A stretch of 64,000 nt of DNA from Aristaeella hokkaidonensis (GCF_018128945.1 NZ_CP068393.1:1798001-1862000); one strand, 5' to 3'. Counted from the stretch's first letter, positions 50,555 through 62,656 are shown. Notes: a model not told the origin generated them from the sequence alone. Made by a program: numbers and translations.

Positions 50555-52405
50555 TTATTTTTCCGCCCAGGCTCTCACCGCTTCTGCCGCAGCACGATTC
50601 ATACCGGGTACGCCGGCCAGTGTCTCAAGATCCGCCGCCTTAATGGCTTTCAGGCTGCCAAAGGCCTTCAGCAGGGCCTTCCGCCGTGCCGGACCCACGC
50701 CGGGAATATCCTCCAGCTGTGAATGAATGGAGGCTTTTCCGCGCAGCGCCCGGTGATGGATAATACCGAACCGGTGCGCCTCGTTCCGGACGCGCTGTAC
50801 CAGCTGCAGTTCCGGGGTACGGTGATCCAGCAGGATCGGTTCCTCCGCGTCTGGCAGCCAGATTTCCTCCAGTCTCTCCGCCAGGCCGAACATGGCCGGC
50901 GGCTCAATGCCCAGGTCCAGGATCGCCTGCCTGGCAAACCGCAGCTGCTGCGGTCCGCCGTCGATGAGGATCAGGTCCGGCAGGTCTGTAAACTTGCCCT
51001 GTTCCGTTCCTTCCTCTGCCTCCCGGGCCGCGTGGGCATACCGGCGGCTCAGCGTCTCATACAGGGACGCAAAATCATTGGCTCCTTCCACGGTCTTGAT
51101 CCGGAAGTGCCTGTATTCCTTTTTCGCCGGTTCACCGTCAATGAATACCACCATGGCCGCCACGCTCTGCACGCCCTGGGTATTCGATATATCGTAGCCT
51201 TCAATCCGCCGGGGATACCGGTCCATTCCCAGGATTTTGCCCAGGTTCTTCGCTGCCTCCACCGTCCGTTCCTCGTGGATGGTCCGGCGGGCATTCCGCT
51301 TCATCAGGGCGTCCCGGGCATTCTTTTCCGCCAGCAGCACCAGTTCATGCTTTTCTCCCCGCTGCGGCGTGGCAACGGTAACCGCGGATCCTTTCTTTTC
51401 CCGCAGCCAGAGCTCCAGCTGCTCCGCCGCCCCTTCCGGCAGCGTCTGGCACAGCACGTTCCGGGGAATCAGGCCTGCCTGCTCATAATACTGGGTCAGG
51501 AAGGACGCGATCACTTCTCCCGGTTCCTCCCCGCCTTCCCTTGGCAGTGCAAAATGATCGCCGCCCACCATCCGGCCTCCCCGGACGTACAGGATCTGGA
51601 TCATCGCGTCCAGTCCGTCCTGGGCCAGGGCGATCAGGTCCTGTTCGCTCCGGTCTGTCCGCAGGGCGATCTGGCGTTCCATCAGCCCCTGCACGTCCCG
51701 GATTTTATCCCGGATTGCCGCTGCCTTTTCAAACCGCAGTGCGGCGGCAGCTTCCTCCATATCCTTCCTCAGTTTTTTCAGCACGCCGTCATAGTCCCCG
51801 CCCAGGAAACTCAGCACACCCTCCATCATCTCCCGATAGGCTTCCTCCGTGCACTTTCCGGCACAGGGGGCAAGGCAGCGGCCGATGTCGTAGTTCATGC
51901 AGGGACGTTTGGGGCTCTTCGGCGGCAGGACCTGCTTGCAGGAACGGATGGGAAACACATCCCGCACCGCTTCGATCACCTGGCGCACAGCGTTGGCGCC
52001 GATGTACGGTCCGAAATACTTGGCTCCGTCCTTTTCCATTTTCCGGCACAGTTCCAGCCGCGGGAAGGGCTGGCGCATGTCCACCTTCAGATAGGGATAA
52101 TGCTTGTCATCCTTCAGCAGGATGTTGTAATACGGTTTGTGCCGTTTGATCAGGTTGCATTCCAGGATCAGCGCTTCCAGGTTCGTCTCGCACAGCAATA
52201 TATCAAAATCGTCTATGTGGGCGATCATCGCCGCCACCTTGGGCGTATGCGCCGTATCCCGGAAATAGCTCCTCACCCGGTTTTTCAGGTTAACGGCCTT
52301 GCCGACGTAAATAATCTCACCCGAGGCGTCCTTCATCAGATAGCAGCCTGGGGAATCCGGCAGCATCCGGATCTTTTCCTCCAGTTTTTCTCCCCAGTTG
52401 ATCAC
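50555..52405 (-). CDS. uvrC: UvrABC excinuclease subunit C
   Basis: Makes both incisions in nucleotide excision repair after UvrB loads at damage. The 616-residue protein has the full domain order: GIY-YIG nuclease (about 12-95, PGCYLMKDASGEIIYVGKAV), Cys-rich region (about 150-180, NYDIGRCLAPCAGKC), UvrB-binding UVR helix (about 205-240), RNase H-like second nuclease (about 385-535, IEGYDISNTQGVQSVAAMVV and LILIDGGPQQL) and C-terminal helix-hairpin-helix pair (IPGVGPARRKALLKAFGSLK). The start is GTG at 52405 with AAGGGG upstream. Confidence 0.95.
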   Translation of the reverse strand: MINWGEKLEEKIRMLPDSPGCYLMKDASGEIIYVGKAVNLKNRVRSYFRDTAHTPKVAAMIAHIDDFDILLCETNLEALILECNLIKRHKPYYNILLKDDKHYPYLKVDMRQPFPRLELCRKMEKDGAKYFGPYIGANAVRQVIEAVRDVFPIRSCKQVLPPKSPKRPCMNYDIGRCLAPCAGKCTEEAYREMMEGVLSFLGGDYDGVLKKLRKDMEEAAAALRFEKAAAIRDKIRDVQGLMERQIALRTDRSEQDLIALAQDGLDAMIQILYVRGGRMVGGDHFALPREGGEEPGEVIASFLTQYYEQAGLIPRNVLCQTLPEGAAEQLELWLREKKGSAVTVATPQRGEKHELVLLAEKNARDALMKRNARRTIHEERTVEAAKNLGKILGMDRYPRRIEGYDISNTQGVQSVAAMVVFIDGEPAKKEYRHFRIKTVEGANDFASLYETLSRRYAHAAREAEEGTEQGKFTDLPDLILIDGGPQQLRFARQAILDLGIEPPAMFGLAERLEEIWLPDAEEPILLDHRTPELQLVQRVRNEAHRFGIIHHRALRGKASIHSQLEDIPGVGPARRKALLKAFGSLKAIKAADLETLAGVPGMNRAAAEAVRAWAEK

Positions 52406-52427
52406 TGTCTTTTCCCCTTCCCCGAAT

Positions 52428-52453
52428 GAAAAGAAGCGGGATCTCCGCTTCTG
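52428..52453 (-). terminator. Intrinsic terminator after the anchored unknown gene
   Basis: AGAAGCGG-AGAT-CCCGCTTCT followed by TTTCATTC on the minus strand, between this gene and uvrC. Confidence 0.8.
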
Positions 52454-52460
52454 CTCTTGG

Positions 52461-52940
52461 TTATTCCAGATTGCCTACGATCTCCTGCAGTTCAGACAGT
52501 GCTGTCTGGAGAGCGGTTGCGTTTTCTCCCGTGGCCATTCCTGTTGAAAGCACTCCCAGGAAACGGTCTACTTCGTTCAGCAGGCTCTGCAGTTTTGCGT
52601 CTTCCACAAATGGATGTCCGTTCTCAGTGTTGCTCAGGTTGTTGATTACCCGCATGGCATGGACGTTGCACCGTACGCGTGCAAGGATCTGTGCGGAATC
52701 CGCGCCGGCTGTCCGGCTCAGTGAGGCTGTATCCGCATAAGCTTCCTTGCATTCCTTCTGCATCTGGGAAATATAAAGCTTATGGGTGTTGTTCTTACCC
52801 TGCAGCATGGGAATGCTGAGCACCAGCAGTGCCACCACCGCCGCCAGCAGCAGCAGGATAATGATGTTTCTGATTCGGTTCCTGTTCATTTGTGAGAGAG
52901 ACATATTGCCGTCTCCCACCTGGGAATAACGTCTGTACAC
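52461..52940 (-). CDS. Membrane-anchored protein of unknown function
   Basis: A 159-residue protein with one N-terminal membrane helix (about 25-45, IIILLLLAAVVALLVLSIPM) preceded by a basic stretch, and an outer helical domain of about 110 residues rich in Ala, Leu and Asn. No known family is recognised. Two starts are possible: GTG at 52940, which has AAAGGAGGG seven bases upstream, and an internal ATG 36 bases later with GGGAG upstream. It stands alone between uvrC and the ribosomal cluster, with its own terminator. Confidence 0.65.
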   Translation of the reverse strand: MYRRYSQVGDGNMSLSQMNRNRIRNIIILLLLAAVVALLVLSIPMLQGKNNTHKLYISQMQKECKEAYADTASLSRTAGADSAQILARVRCNVHAMRVINNLSNTENGHPFVEDAKLQSLLNEVDRFLGVLSTGMATGENATALQTALSELQEIVGNLE

Positions 52941-53059
52941 GGCTTTCCCTCCTTTACCCACCTATTCTATCACAAGGGCATATTTCCGTAAAGGGACAGC
53001 CACCCGCGTCCCCACCTGGGGCGTCAGGAAACGGTTTTCCGGTTCCGGACCGCGGGCAA

Positions 53060-53099
53060 AAAGAAAAACCCGCACCCGGTTTGCACCGGTGCGGGTTTC
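53060..53099 (-). terminator. Intrinsic terminator at the end of the ribosomal protein cluster
   Basis: AAACCCGCACC and GGGTGCGGGTTT with a GC-rich loop, followed by TTCTTTTT on the minus strand, directly after rpmJ. Confidence 0.9.
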
Positions 53100-53105
53100 G
53101 GTTGC

Positions 53106-53464
<359 letters not shown>

Positions 53465-53466
53465 AC

Positions 53467-53769
53467 TCAGTCCCCCTCTCGCAGCGAGCGTTTATCGGCA
53501 AAACCGTTGTCTTCCAGCGCTCTTCTCAGATCGCTGTTCTGCAGCGCTCCGCCTTCCGGCCGCAAAGCCTTCAGGTTCAGCAGCACCGGTTTTGCGCGCA
53601 GATGTTTCGTCTTTTTCTTCTTCGGGTTTTCCAGCTTGTGGTGGCTGCCGTCGGCGATCATGACGATGCCTTCGGACACATTCTCCAGGATCAGGAAGCA
53701 AAGTCCCTTATCCCTTCCCTGTGTGCTTTCCACCACTCTGCCAGGCTCAAAGCTGAAAGATTCTTTCAT
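53467..53769 (-). CDS. KOW-domain RNA-binding protein (L14e/YmxH-position type)
   Basis: A 100-residue protein with an N-terminal KOW/SH3-like barrel ([20 protein letters not shown]) and a basic stretch ([20 protein letters not shown]), resembling archaeal L14e. Genes of this kind occur between map and infA in many Clostridia. The role is unproven; binding to ribosomal RNA or translation control is inferred from the fold and operon. Two bases separate it from each neighbour. Confidence 0.85.
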   Translation of the reverse strand: MKESFSFEPGRVVESTQGRDKGLCFLILENVSEGIVMIADGSHHKLENPKKKKTKHLRAKPVLLNLKALRPEGGALQNSDLRRALEDNGFADKRSLREGD

Positions 53770-53771
53770 CC

Positions 53772-55180
<1,409 letters not shown>

Positions 55181-55231
55181 TCATTCTAATGAATAAATTC
55201 ATTATTCATTCGGTTTCAGCAAGCCTTCGGC

Positions 55232-56515
55232 TTACATGAATCCGTCCATGTCCATGTCGATGCCGCGGACACTCATTTCACCCTGGATGGTGCGGACGGT
55301 CTCAAGGGACACGCTCACAGCGATCAGGATGGAGCTGGCAGCGAACGGAATGCTGTTCGCGCTCACACCAGCCAGTGTGATCAGCAGCGTAGGCACAGCG
55401 GCCAGGATGGCCAGGAAGAATGCTGCGAACAGGTTCAGACGGCTGACAATGTTCTGCAGGTACTGCCGGATGTTCTTGCCCCGCTGTCCGGGAATCACGG
55501 CGCCCTGCTGCTGCAGCTGTTCAGCCTGCTGCTTGGGATCAAAGCTGATGGAAGAATAGAAGAAAGTAAAAGCGATGATCAGCAGACCGGAAACGATCAT
55601 GTATCCGATCTTGCCCTGATTCATGTTTGCTTCCCACCACTGTGTGAACCAACCCTGCTTATTGGGGTCGATCAGCTGAGCGATCGTTCCCGGGAAAGCC
55701 AGGAAGGAATAAGCGAAGATCAGGGGCAGCACGCCGACAGAGACCACTTTCAGGCTCATGTGGGTGTTCTGTCCGCCGTATACGCGGCGGCCCTTCACCT
55801 GCTTGGCGATCTGCAGGGGAATCCTGCGCTCGCCCAGTTCCACAAAGGTCACAACAACGGTCATCAGGATGCAGGTGACCACGACGATGATGAGGGTCAG
55901 CCAGCCGGAAGTGGTGGCATTTCCGCTCGCCATGGTGAATCCGCTGACAATACCGTTGAACAGGTTGGAGATGATACCGGCGAAGATCAGCAGGCTGATG
56001 CCGTTGCCGATTCCCTTCTCGGTAATCCGCTCACCAATCCACATAGCCAGGGCGGTACCACCGGCCATGCTCACACCGACCAGGACGTAGTTGATCCAGC
56101 CAGCCTTGATGAAGCCCAGGCCGCGGACAAGTCCGATAGCCTGCAGGGCAGCCAGGCCGATGGTTACGTACCGGGTAATCCGGTTGATCTTCTGACGGCC
56201 GTCCTCTTCCTTGCTCAGGCGTTCCAGAGCAGGAATAGCGATGGTCAGCAGCTGCATAATAATGCTGGCGTTGATGTAGGGAGTAATACCCATGGCCATC
56301 AGCGTCATTTTCTCGAAAGCATTACCGGTCATCATGTTGACCAGTCCCAGCAGATTCGTGTTAGACATGCCGGCGGAGTTAAAAACCTTCACAGCATCCA
56401 CACCAGGTGCCGGGATAACACCGACGAGACGGTAAACCAGCAGCATCAGGAACGTGTAGATGATCTTCTTGCGAAGCTCACCAATCTTCCACATCTTACG
56501 AATGCTTTCGATCAT
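55232..56515 (-). CDS. secY: Protein translocase subunit SecY
   Basis: The pore-forming subunit of the Sec translocon. The 427-residue protein has ten membrane helices; the plug region follows PAPGVDAVKVFNSAGM, and the cytoplasmic loops with KQVKGRRVYGGQNTHMSLKV and KQQAEQLQQQGAVIPGQRGK contact the ribosome and SecA. One base separates it from rplO. The gap to adk contains an AT-rich hairpin (AATGAATAA/TTATTCATT, 55187-55209). Confidence 0.97.
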   Translation of the reverse strand: MIESIRKMWKIGELRKKIIYTFLMLLVYRLVGVIPAPGVDAVKVFNSAGMSNTNLLGLVNMMTGNAFEKMTLMAMGITPYINASIIMQLLTIAIPALERLSKEEDGRQKINRITRYVTIGLAALQAIGLVRGLGFIKAGWINYVLVGVSMAGGTALAMWIGERITEKGIGNGISLLIFAGIISNLFNGIVSGFTMASGNATTSGWLTLIIVVVTCILMTVVVTFVELGERRIPLQIAKQVKGRRVYGGQNTHMSLKVVSVGVLPLIFAYSFLAFPGTIAQLIDPNKQGWFTQWWEANMNQGKIGYMIVSGLLIIAFTFFYSSISFDPKQQAEQLQQQGAVIPGQRGKNIRQYLQNIVSRLNLFAAFFLAILAAVPTLLITLAGVSANSIPFAASSILIAVSVSLETVRTIQGEMSVRGIDMDMDGFM

Positions 56516-56516
56516 T

Positions 56517-56957
56517 TTAAATCACCTCGGCCTTTCCGCCGACGGCTTCGATCTTTTCCTTGGCGGTAGCGGAGAACTTGGCCGCTTTCACGGTCAGCTT
56601 CTTCGTCAGTTCGCCTACGCCGAGAATCTTCACACCGGCCAGTTCCTTGCGGATGATCTTCTTCTCGAGCAGAGCGGCGGCATCCACCACAGCACCGTCT
56701 TCAAAGACTTCCAGGCGTTCAACATTCACGGTAGCGTAATCGGTGCCGAATACGTTGGTAAATCCACGCTTAGGCACACGGCGGTACAGAGGCATCTGGC
56801 CGCCTTCAAATCCGGGCCGCTTGCCGCCGCCGCTGCGGGCTTTGGCACCCTTGTGACCTTTACCGGAGGTCTTGCCCAGGCCGGATCCGGCGCCGCGGCC
56901 CAGCCGCTTCTGAGCGGAAGTGGACCCTTCGGCGGGACGCAGTTCATGCAGTTTCAT
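56517..56957 (-). CDS. rplO: 50S ribosomal protein L15 (uL15)
   Basis: 146 residues. The N-terminal extension is Gly/Lys/Arg-rich ([20 protein letters not shown]), and [10 protein letters not shown] is the conserved rRNA contact. It sits next to secY in the usual spc order. Confidence 0.97.
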   Translation of the reverse strand: MKLHELRPAEGSTSAQKRLGRGAGSGLGKTSGKGHKGAKARSGGGKRPGFEGGQMPLYRRVPKRGFTNVFGTDYATVNVERLEVFEDGAVVDAAALLEKKIIRKELAGVKILGVGELTKKLTVKAAKFSATAKEKIEAVGGKAEVI

Positions 56958-56973
56958 AGGGGTTCAACCTCCT

Positions 56974-57156
56974 TTATTCGTCAACTTCCTCAACCTTCAC
57001 CATGTGCTTCACGGCGAAGATCTGGCCCCGGATAGCGGGGTTATCAGGCTGGGTCACGGTCTGGCCGACTTTACGCAGGCCCAGAGCGGCGACGGTCGCC
57101 TTATGCTTGGGCAGGCTGGCGATCGGAGACTTCACCAGGGTAATCTTCAGTTTCAT
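56974..57156 (-). CDS. rpmD: 50S ribosomal protein L30 (uL30)
   Basis: 60 residues from the ATG at 57156 ([20 protein letters not shown]), the short bacterial form; a longer frame upstream overlaps rpsE and is rejected. [20 protein letters not shown] is the family core. Spacing to rplO is 16 bases. Confidence 0.96.
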   Translation of the reverse strand: MKLKITLVKSPIASLPKHKATVAALGLRKVGQTVTQPDNPAIRGQIFAVKHMVKVEEVDE

Positions 57157-57169
57157 CTCTTCTGCCTCC

Positions 57170-57667
57170 TTATCCCAGGATCTCTTCCACGGTCTTGCCG
57201 CGCATCTTGGCAACCTGCTCGGCGCTGCGCACCTGCTTCAGGGCTTCGATGGTAGCTTTAACCATGTTGATCGGGTTGTTGGTTCCGAAACTCTTGGTCC
57301 GGATATCCTTGATGCCGGCCATTTCCAGCACGGCACGGGCAGCGCCGCCCGCGATCACACCGGTACCTTCGGGAGCGGGGATCAGCACGGACTTCGCGGT
57401 GGAATAATATCCGGTCATTTCATGGGGAATCGTGGTGCCGTCCAGCGGCACGTTCACCAGGTGCTTTTTAGCGTCTTCATTGGCCTTGCGGATAGCTTCC
57501 GGAATTTCGGCAGCCTTACCCATGCCGGCACCGACGCGGCCATTCTCGTCGCCAACGACTACCAGAGCGCTGAACCGCATGTTGCGGCCGCCCTTAACAG
57601 TCTTGCTGACGCGGTTGACGGCTACCAGGCGCTCTTTGAATTCGCTGACCTGTTCTGTGCGTTGCAT
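57170..57667 (-). CDS. rpsE: 30S ribosomal protein S5 (uS5)
   Basis: 165 residues. The N-terminal dsRNA-binding-like domain has [20 protein letters not shown] and [20 protein letters not shown], and the C-terminal domain [19 protein letters not shown]. Involved in decoding accuracy and mRNA unwinding at the entry channel. Confidence 0.97.
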   Translation of the reverse strand: MQRTEQVSEFKERLVAVNRVSKTVKGGRNMRFSALVVVGDENGRVGAGMGKAAEIPEAIRKANEDAKKHLVNVPLDGTTIPHEMTGYYSTAKSVLIPAPEGTGVIAGGAARAVLEMAGIKDIRTKSFGTNNPINMVKATIEALKQVRSAEQVAKMRGKTVEEILG

Positions 57668-57684
57668 TTGCGTCGTCCTCCTTA

Positions 57685-58053
57685 TCAGAATTCAAGTCCG
57701 GCTTCCCGTGCGCCGTCAGCCACAGCGGCGACGCGCCCGGTGTACATGTACCCTCCGCGGTCAAAGACCACGGTCTTGATGCCGGCTTCGACGGCGCGCT
57801 CCGCGATGAGCTTGCCCACGAGTTTGGCGGCACCCTTCTTGTCCACTTCGTCCAGCTGGCCCTTCAGGGCGGGATCCATGGTGCTGGCGCTCACCAGGGT
57901 AATGCCCTTGGTGTCGTCAATGATCTGAGCCTGAATGTGCTTGTTGGAGCGATATACGGAAAGACGCGGGGCTTCGGGGGTGCCGCTGATCTTTTTCCGT
58001 ACCCGTGCGTGACGGATCACGCGAATTTCATTACGGTCACGTTTCTTAAACAT
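57685..58053 (-). CDS. rplR: 50S ribosomal protein L18 (uL18)
   Basis: 122 residues. [20 protein letters not shown] and [20 protein letters not shown] are the family signatures. Binds 5S rRNA in the central protuberance together with L5. Confidence 0.97.
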   Translation of the reverse strand: MFKKRDRNEIRVIRHARVRKKISGTPEAPRLSVYRSNKHIQAQIIDDTKGITLVSASTMDPALKGQLDEVDKKGAAKLVGKLIAERAVEAGIKTVVFDRGGYMYTGRVAAVADGAREAGLEF

Positions 58054-58071
58054 CTGCAGTCACTCCCTCTC

Positions 58072-58611
58072 TTACTTACCGGTCTTGCCTTCCTTACGAC
58101 GGATGTGCTCATTCTGGTACTTAATGCCCTTGCCCAGATAGGGTTCAGGCTTCCGAATGGCGCGGATGTCCGCCGCGAGGTTGCCAACCTGCTGTTTGTT
58201 GCTTCCCTTAACCACGATGGTGGTCTGGTTGGGAGTTTCGAAGGTGATTCCTTCGGGAGCTTCAAGAACCACGGGGTGGCTGAAGCCGATGTTGATGGTC
58301 AGGGTCTTGCCTTCCGCGGCAGCGCGGTAACCGGTACCAACCATCTCCAGGGTCTTGGCGAAACCTTCGGTCACGCCGACGACCATATTGTTTACCAGTG
58401 CCCGGTACAGACCATGCATGGCCTTGTGGGGCTTGGAATCAGTGGGGCGTTCCAGGGTCAGGACATTGCCTTCCTGTTTGATGGTGATGTCGGGATTAAC
58501 CTGCTGGCTCAGGGTGCCCTTGGGGCCCTTCACTGTCACCAGGTTGTTCTCGTCCACCGTCACCGTCACGCCCGCGGGTACTGTGATCGGAAGTTTTCCG
58601 ATTCGAGACAT
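58072..58611 (-). CDS. rplF: 50S ribosomal protein L6 (uL6)
   Basis: 179 residues in two related halves. MSRIGKLPITVPAGVTVTVD at the start and PEPYLGKGIKYQNEHIRRKE at the end are conserved. Sits near the factor-binding site. The 90-base gap to rpsH upstream is the longest within the ribosomal block. Confidence 0.97.
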   Translation of the reverse strand: MSRIGKLPITVPAGVTVTVDENNLVTVKGPKGTLSQQVNPDITIKQEGNVLTLERPTDSKPHKAMHGLYRALVNNMVVGVTEGFAKTLEMVGTGYRAAAEGKTLTINIGFSHPVVLEAPEGITFETPNQTTIVVKGSNKQQVGNLAADIRAIRKPEPYLGKGIKYQNEHIRRKEGKTGK

Positions 58612-58701
58612 TTTGTCATTCCTCCTCTGCGGTCAGTAACACGAATGTTTTTTGCCTTTCGGCAAATTTCTACCCGTTACGACTTTATGCGTGAACGGTG
58701 A

Positions 58702-59103
58702 TTACCAGATGTACGCCAGCACTTCGCCGCCGATGGCAGCCTTCCGTGCTTCCTTGTCGGTCATCAGTCCCTTGCTGGTGCTGATGATGGCGATGCCCAG
58801 GCCGCCGAGAACCTTCGGCAGCTCTTCGCTGCGGGCATAAACCCGCAGACCGGGCTTGGAGATGCGCTTCAGACCCGCGATAACAGGGGTCTGCTTGCCG
58901 TTCAGATATTTCAGGGTGATTTTGATCTCGCCCTGGAGTCCGTCATCAATAAAGTCAACCGCCTTGACGTATCCCTCGTTCAGAAGGATCTTCGCGATCG
59001 CCTTCTTGGTATTGCTGGCGGGCATGGTCACGGCGTCGTGCCGGGCCACCTGTCCGTTGCGGATGCGGGTGAGCATATCGGCGATGGGATCGTTAATAAC
59101 CAT
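58702..59103 (-). CDS. rpsH: 30S ribosomal protein S8 (uS8)
   Basis: 133 residues. [20 protein letters not shown] and the C-terminal [20 protein letters not shown] are family marks. S8 binds 16S rRNA helix 21 and in E. coli represses the spc operon; no S8-like site was searched for here. Confidence 0.97.
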   Translation of the reverse strand: MVINDPIADMLTRIRNGQVARHDAVTMPASNTKKAIAKILLNEGYVKAVDFIDDGLQGEIKITLKYLNGKQTPVIAGLKRISKPGLRVYARSEELPKVLGGLGIAIISTSKGLMTDKEARKAAIGGEVLAYIW

Positions 59104-59123
59104 TTCCTGTCTCCTCCTTTCGC

Positions 59124-59309
59124 TTACCAGCTGGCCTTGCGGACACCCGGAATCTGTCCCTTATAGGCCAGTTCCCGGAAGCAGATGCGGCATACGCCAT
59201 ACTTGCGCAGCACGCTGTGGGGTCTGCCACAGATGCGGCAACGGGTGTAGGCGCGGGTTGAGAATTTGGCCGGCCTCTGCTGCTTGAGTTTCATGCTCAG
59301 TTTTGCCAT
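59124..59309 (-). CDS. rpsN: 30S ribosomal protein S14, zinc-binding type (uS14)
   Basis: 61 residues, the short type Z form, with CRICGRPHS and CRICFRELA giving the four zinc ligands. Many Firmicutes also carry a Cys-free paralogue for zinc shortage elsewhere; none is in this window. Confidence 0.97.
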   Translation of the reverse strand: MAKLSMKLKQQRPAKFSTRAYTRCRICGRPHSVLRKYGVCRICFRELAYKGQIPGVRKASW

Positions 59310-59328
59310 TATTCTGTCCTCCTCCTCA

Positions 59329-59868
59329 TTACGCCTCGAAGGGCATGCCCAGAAGCCTCAGCAGCTCCTTGCACTCTTCGTCCGTCTTCGCGGTCGTTAC
59401 GAACACGATTTCCATACCGCGGATCTTCTCCACCTTATCGTATTCGATTTCGGGGAACAGCAGCTGTTCACGGATGCCCAGGCTGTAGTTGCCGCGGCCG
59501 TCGAAAGCCTTGGCGCTCACGCCGCGGAAGTCGCGGACGCGGGGCAGGGCAACGCTGACCAGCTTATCCATGAACTCTTCCATCCGGGCACCGCGCAGGG
59601 TGACCTTGGCGCCAACGTTCATGCCCTCACGGACTTTGAAGTTAGCGATGGACTTCTTGGCCTTGGTGACCAGGGGCTTCTGACCGGCGATAGCGGTCAG
59701 TTCGTTAACAGCCATTTCCATGGCCTTCGCATTATCCTTGCAATCGCCCAGACCCATGTTGATGACGATCTTGGCGAGCTTCGGAACCTGCATGGCGTTC
59801 TTGTAGCCGAACTTTTCCTCCAGGGCAGGAATCGCCTCGGCCAGATATTTTTCCTTGATTCTGGTTGC
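59329..59868 (-). CDS. rplE: 50S ribosomal protein L5 (uL5)
   Basis: 179 residues from the ATG at 59868 ([20 protein letters not shown]), which has GAGGAAG upstream; a frame 14 codons longer is less likely. [20 protein letters not shown] and GLDIVF-like [15 protein letters not shown] are family marks. Binds 5S rRNA. Confidence 0.96.
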   Translation of the reverse strand, partial: ATRIKEKYLAEAIPALEEKFGYKNAMQVPKLAKIVINMGLGDCKDNAKAMEMAVNELTAIAGQKPLVTKAKKSIANFKVREGMNVGAKVTLRGARMEEFMDKLVSVALPRVRDFRGVSAKAFDGRGNYSLGIREQLLFPEIEYDKVEKIRGMEIVFVTTAKTDEECKELLRLLGMPFEA

Positions 59869-59888
59869 CATTTGGCTCTTCCTCCTTA

Positions 59889-60224
59889 TCAGTCGATTTC
59901 GGCGCCGCACTTCTTGCAGACGCGGATCAGTTTGCGGTGGCTCTTGCCGTTTTCATCAGTGACCTTTTCGGCCTTGTTGTTTACACGGGTGGGCTTGCCG
60001 CACTTGGGGCAAACCAGCATAACGTTGCTGGCGTCAATGGGCATTTCCTTGTGGATGATGCCGCCGGGGGTCATGGCGTTGCGGGCCTTCTGATGCTTGG
60101 TGACAACATTCACGCCTTCAACCGTCACACGGTTCAGCTTCGGGAAAGCAGCGGAGATCTTACCCTTCTTGCCCTTGTCCTTGCCGCTGATAACGATCAC
60201 GGTATCTTTACTCTTTACATGCAT
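59889..60224 (-). CDS. rplX: 50S ribosomal protein L24 (uL24), with zinc-ribbon tail
   Basis: 111 residues. An N-terminal KOW motif ([20 protein letters not shown]) is followed by a C-terminal four-Cys ribbon (CPKCGKP...CKKCGAE), so the C+ form. One of the first proteins to bind 23S rRNA in assembly. Confidence 0.96.
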   Translation of the reverse strand: MHVKSKDTVIVISGKDKGKKGKISAAFPKLNRVTVEGVNVVTKHQKARNAMTPGGIIHKEMPIDASNVMLVCPKCGKPTRVNNKAEKVTDENGKSHRKLIRVCKKCGAEID

Positions 60225-60239
60225 TACCGTTCTGCCTCC

Positions 60240-60608
60240 TTACAGTACTTCGGGAGCCAGAGAGACGATCTTCATGAAATCCTTCTCACGCAGCTCGCGA
60301 GCCACGGGCCCAAAGATACGGGTTCCGCGGGGCATATTCTGGTCGTTGATGATGACGGCGGCGTTGTCGTCAAACTTGATGTAGCTGCCGTCAGGACGGC
60401 GCTTGTTCTTGCGCATACGGACGATAACGGCCTTGACGACCTCGCCCTTCTTCACGGTGCCGCCGGGGGTTGCAGTCTTGACGCTGGCCACGATGACATC
60501 ACCGATGCTGCCGTCACGCCGGAAAGAACCGCCCAGAACACGGATGCACATGATTTCCTTGGCGCCGGAATTATCGGCTACCTTAAGCCGGGTTTGCGGC
60601 TGAATCAT
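60240..60608 (-). CDS. rplN: 50S ribosomal protein L14 (uL14)
   Basis: 122 residues. [20 protein letters not shown] and [20 protein letters not shown] are strongly conserved. Lies at the subunit interface (bridge B8). Confidence 0.97.
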   Translation of the reverse strand: MIQPQTRLKVADNSGAKEIMCIRVLGGSFRRDGSIGDVIVASVKTATPGGTVKKGEVVKAVIVRMRKNKRRPDGSYIKFDDNAAVIINDQNMPRGTRIFGPVARELREKDFMKIVSLAPEVL

Positions 60609-60626
60609 AGCGGTTTCCTCCTTAAA

Positions 60627-60884
60627 TTACTTAGCTTTCTCGATGATCTCAACGAGACGCCAACGCTTGTCCTTGCTCAGCGGACGGGTTTCCATCACTT
60701 TGATGGTATCTCCGATGCCGCATTCATTATTTTCATCATGAACCTTCAGCTTGCTGGTCTTGTTCATGATTTTTCCGTACAGGGGATGACGGACGCGGGT
60801 CTTGATCTGGATGACACAGGTCTTGTCCATCTTGTCGCTGACCACAACGCCGATCCTTGTTTTACGAAGTCCTCTTTCTTCCAT
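60627..60884 (-). CDS. rpsQ: 30S ribosomal protein S17 (uS17)
   Basis: 85 residues, OB fold. [20 protein letters not shown] and [20 protein letters not shown] are the family core. Binds the 5' domain of 16S rRNA early in assembly. Confidence 0.97.
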   Translation of the reverse strand: MEERGLRKTRIGVVVSDKMDKTCVIQIKTRVRHPLYGKIMNKTSKLKVHDENNECGIGDTIKVMETRPLSKDKRWRLVEIIEKAK

Positions 60885-60904
60885 TGTTCCAGCTGCCTCC
60901 TTTC

Positions 60905-61096
60905 TCAGGCTTCATCCTTCTGCCGAAGGATCGTCTTACACCGTGCGATATCGCGCTTCAGTTGGCTGATCTGCATGGTGTTCTGCAGCTGGCCCGTCGC
61001 GAGCTGGAAGCGAAGGCCAAACAGTTCGCTCTTCAGTTCCTTAACCTTCTGCTCGAGCTGTTCCTTGCTCATGGCATTCAATTCATTCGCCTTCAT
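60905..61096 (-). CDS. rpmC: 50S ribosomal protein L29 (uL29)
   Basis: 63 residues, a two-helix hairpin: [20 protein letters not shown] and [20 protein letters not shown]. Near the exit tunnel. Overlaps rplP by four bases. Confidence 0.97.
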   Translation of the reverse strand: MKANELNAMSKEQLEQKVKELKSELFGLRFQLATGQLQNTMQISQLKRDIARCKTILRQKDEA

Positions 61097-61560
61097 GCTT
61101 CTTCACCACCCGCTTCTTTGGCTGTCACTTCTGCGGCTGCCTTAGCGGCTTCGGTTGCCTTGGTGATCAGCTTGGTCTTCAGAGGCAGCTTGTGGCTGGC
61201 CAGACGGAGCGCTTCACGGGCGACTTCTTCGGAGACGCCGGCGATTTCAAACAGCACTCTGCCGGGCTTAACCACGGCTACCCAGTACTCAGGAGCGCCT
61301 TTACCGGAACCCATGCGGGTCTCGGCGGGCTTGGCCGTTACCGGTTTGTCGGGGAAAATCTTGATCCATACCTGACCGCCACGCTTGGTGTAACGGGTCA
61401 GGGCGATACGGGCCGCCTCGATCTGCTGGCTGGTAACCCAGTGCGGTTCGGTGGCTTGCAGTCCGAATTCGCCGTAAGCCAGGGTGTTGCCCCGCTGGGC
61501 TTTACCCTTCATGCGGCCGCGGAACTGCTTGCGGTGTTTAACTCTCTTGGGCATTAACAT
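61093..61560 (-). CDS. rplP: 50S ribosomal protein L16 (uL16)
   Basis: 155 residues, somewhat longer than the usual 137-145 because of an Ala/Glu/Lys-rich C-terminal tail. [40 protein letters not shown] and [18 protein letters not shown] are family marks. Contacts A-site tRNA. Two in-frame ATGs (61560 and 61554) are both plausible. Confidence 0.96.
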   Translation of the reverse strand: MLMPKRVKHRKQFRGRMKGKAQRGNTLAYGEFGLQATEPHWVTSQQIEAARIALTRYTKRGGQVWIKIFPDKPVTAKPAETRMGSGKGAPEYWVAVVKPGRVLFEIAGVSEEVAREALRLASHKLPLKTKLITKATEAAKAAAEVTAKEAGGEEA

Positions 61561-61563
61561 GGC

Positions 61564-62232
61564 TTACTTTCCCTCCTTCCCGGCAGGGGCTTTCTTGGCC
61601 CGGGGCAGGATCTGGCCCTTGTAGATCCAGACCTTAACGCCCAGACGGCCGTAAGTGGTCTTAGCTTCGGAGAAGCCGTAGTCGATGTTCGCGCGCAGGG
61701 TCTGCAGCGGAATAGATCCGTCATGATAGTGCTCGCTGCGGGCGATATCGGCGCCGCCCAGACGTCCGCTGACAGCAGTCTTGATACCCTTGACTCCCGG
61801 GATCTTCATGCTGCGGCCCATGGCCTGCTTCAGAGCACGGCGGAAGCTGATGCGCTTCTCGAGCTGCTGGGCGATGTTCTCAGCAACCAGCTGAGCATCG
61901 GCGTCGGGCTGCTTGATCTCCATCACGTTGATGTGGCAGGGACGGCCCAGGAACTCGGTGATGTTCTTCTTGAGCTCTTCGATGCCGGCGCCGCCGCGGC
62001 CGATAATCATGCCGGGCTTGGCAGTGAAGATGTTCACTGTCATGGTCTGCGCCGTACGTTCGATATCAATGTGGCTGATACCGGTGGAGTAGTACTTTTC
62101 TTTCAGCATCTTGCGAAGCTTGAAATCTTCCACCAGATTGTTGGCAAAATCCTTCTTCCCGGCGTACCAGCGGGTGCTCCAGTCATAGATGACTCCGACC
62201 CGTGCACCGTGGGGATTTACTTTCTGACCCAT
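61564..62232 (-). CDS. rpsC: 30S ribosomal protein S3 (uS3)
   Basis: 222 residues. N-terminal KH domain with [20 protein letters not shown] and C-terminal domain with [20 protein letters not shown]. Lines the mRNA entry channel. Three bases from rplP. Confidence 0.97.
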   Translation of the reverse strand: MGQKVNPHGARVGVIYDWSTRWYAGKKDFANNLVEDFKLRKMLKEKYYSTGISHIDIERTAQTMTVNIFTAKPGMIIGRGGAGIEELKKNITEFLGRPCHINVMEIKQPDADAQLVAENIAQQLEKRISFRRALKQAMGRSMKIPGVKGIKTAVSGRLGGADIARSEHYHDGSIPLQTLRANIDYGFSEAKTTYGRLGVKVWIYKGQILPRAKKAPAGKEGK

Positions 62233-62250
62233 GTCTTTTCCTCCTTCGCC

Positions 62251-62634
62251 TTACTTCTGGTCCAGCACCACGCTGATGTGGCTGGTGCGCTTGAGCATCG
62301 GTGACGCGCTGCCGCGGCTGCGGGCAACGTAGCGCTTCAGCGTAGGACCGGGATTGGCATACACTTCGGCGACGTAGAGGTTGTCACGGTTCAGTTCCTG
62401 GTTGTTCACCGCGTTGGCGATGGCGCTGTTCAGAACCTTCAGGACCACGGGGCTCGCGGCCTTGGGGGTGAACTGCAGGATCGCTGCGGCTTCATCCACG
62501 CTCTTCCCGCGGATCAGATCGATCACGATCTTCACCTTCCGAGGAGAGATGCGAATGTACTTGGCATGAGCCTGGGGACGCTTGTCGGCGTTCGCCTTAC
62601 GGGCCGCTGCCTTTTCTTTCGAACGGGTAGCCAT
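62251..62634 (-). CDS. rplV: 50S ribosomal protein L22 (uL22)
   Basis: 127 residues. [20 protein letters not shown] and [18 protein letters not shown] are family marks; the extended hairpin between them lines the exit tunnel, where macrolide-resistance changes occur. An extra Lys/Arg/Ala-rich N-terminus of about 20 residues precedes the core. Confidence 0.96.
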   Translation of the reverse strand: MATRSKEKAAARKANADKRPQAHAKYIRISPRKVKIVIDLIRGKSVDEAAAILQFTPKAASPVVLKVLNSAIANAVNNQELNRDNLYVAEVYANPGPTLKRYVARSRGSASPMLKRTSHISVVLDQK

Positions 62635-62656
62635 TTCGTTTTTCCTCCTCTTTCAA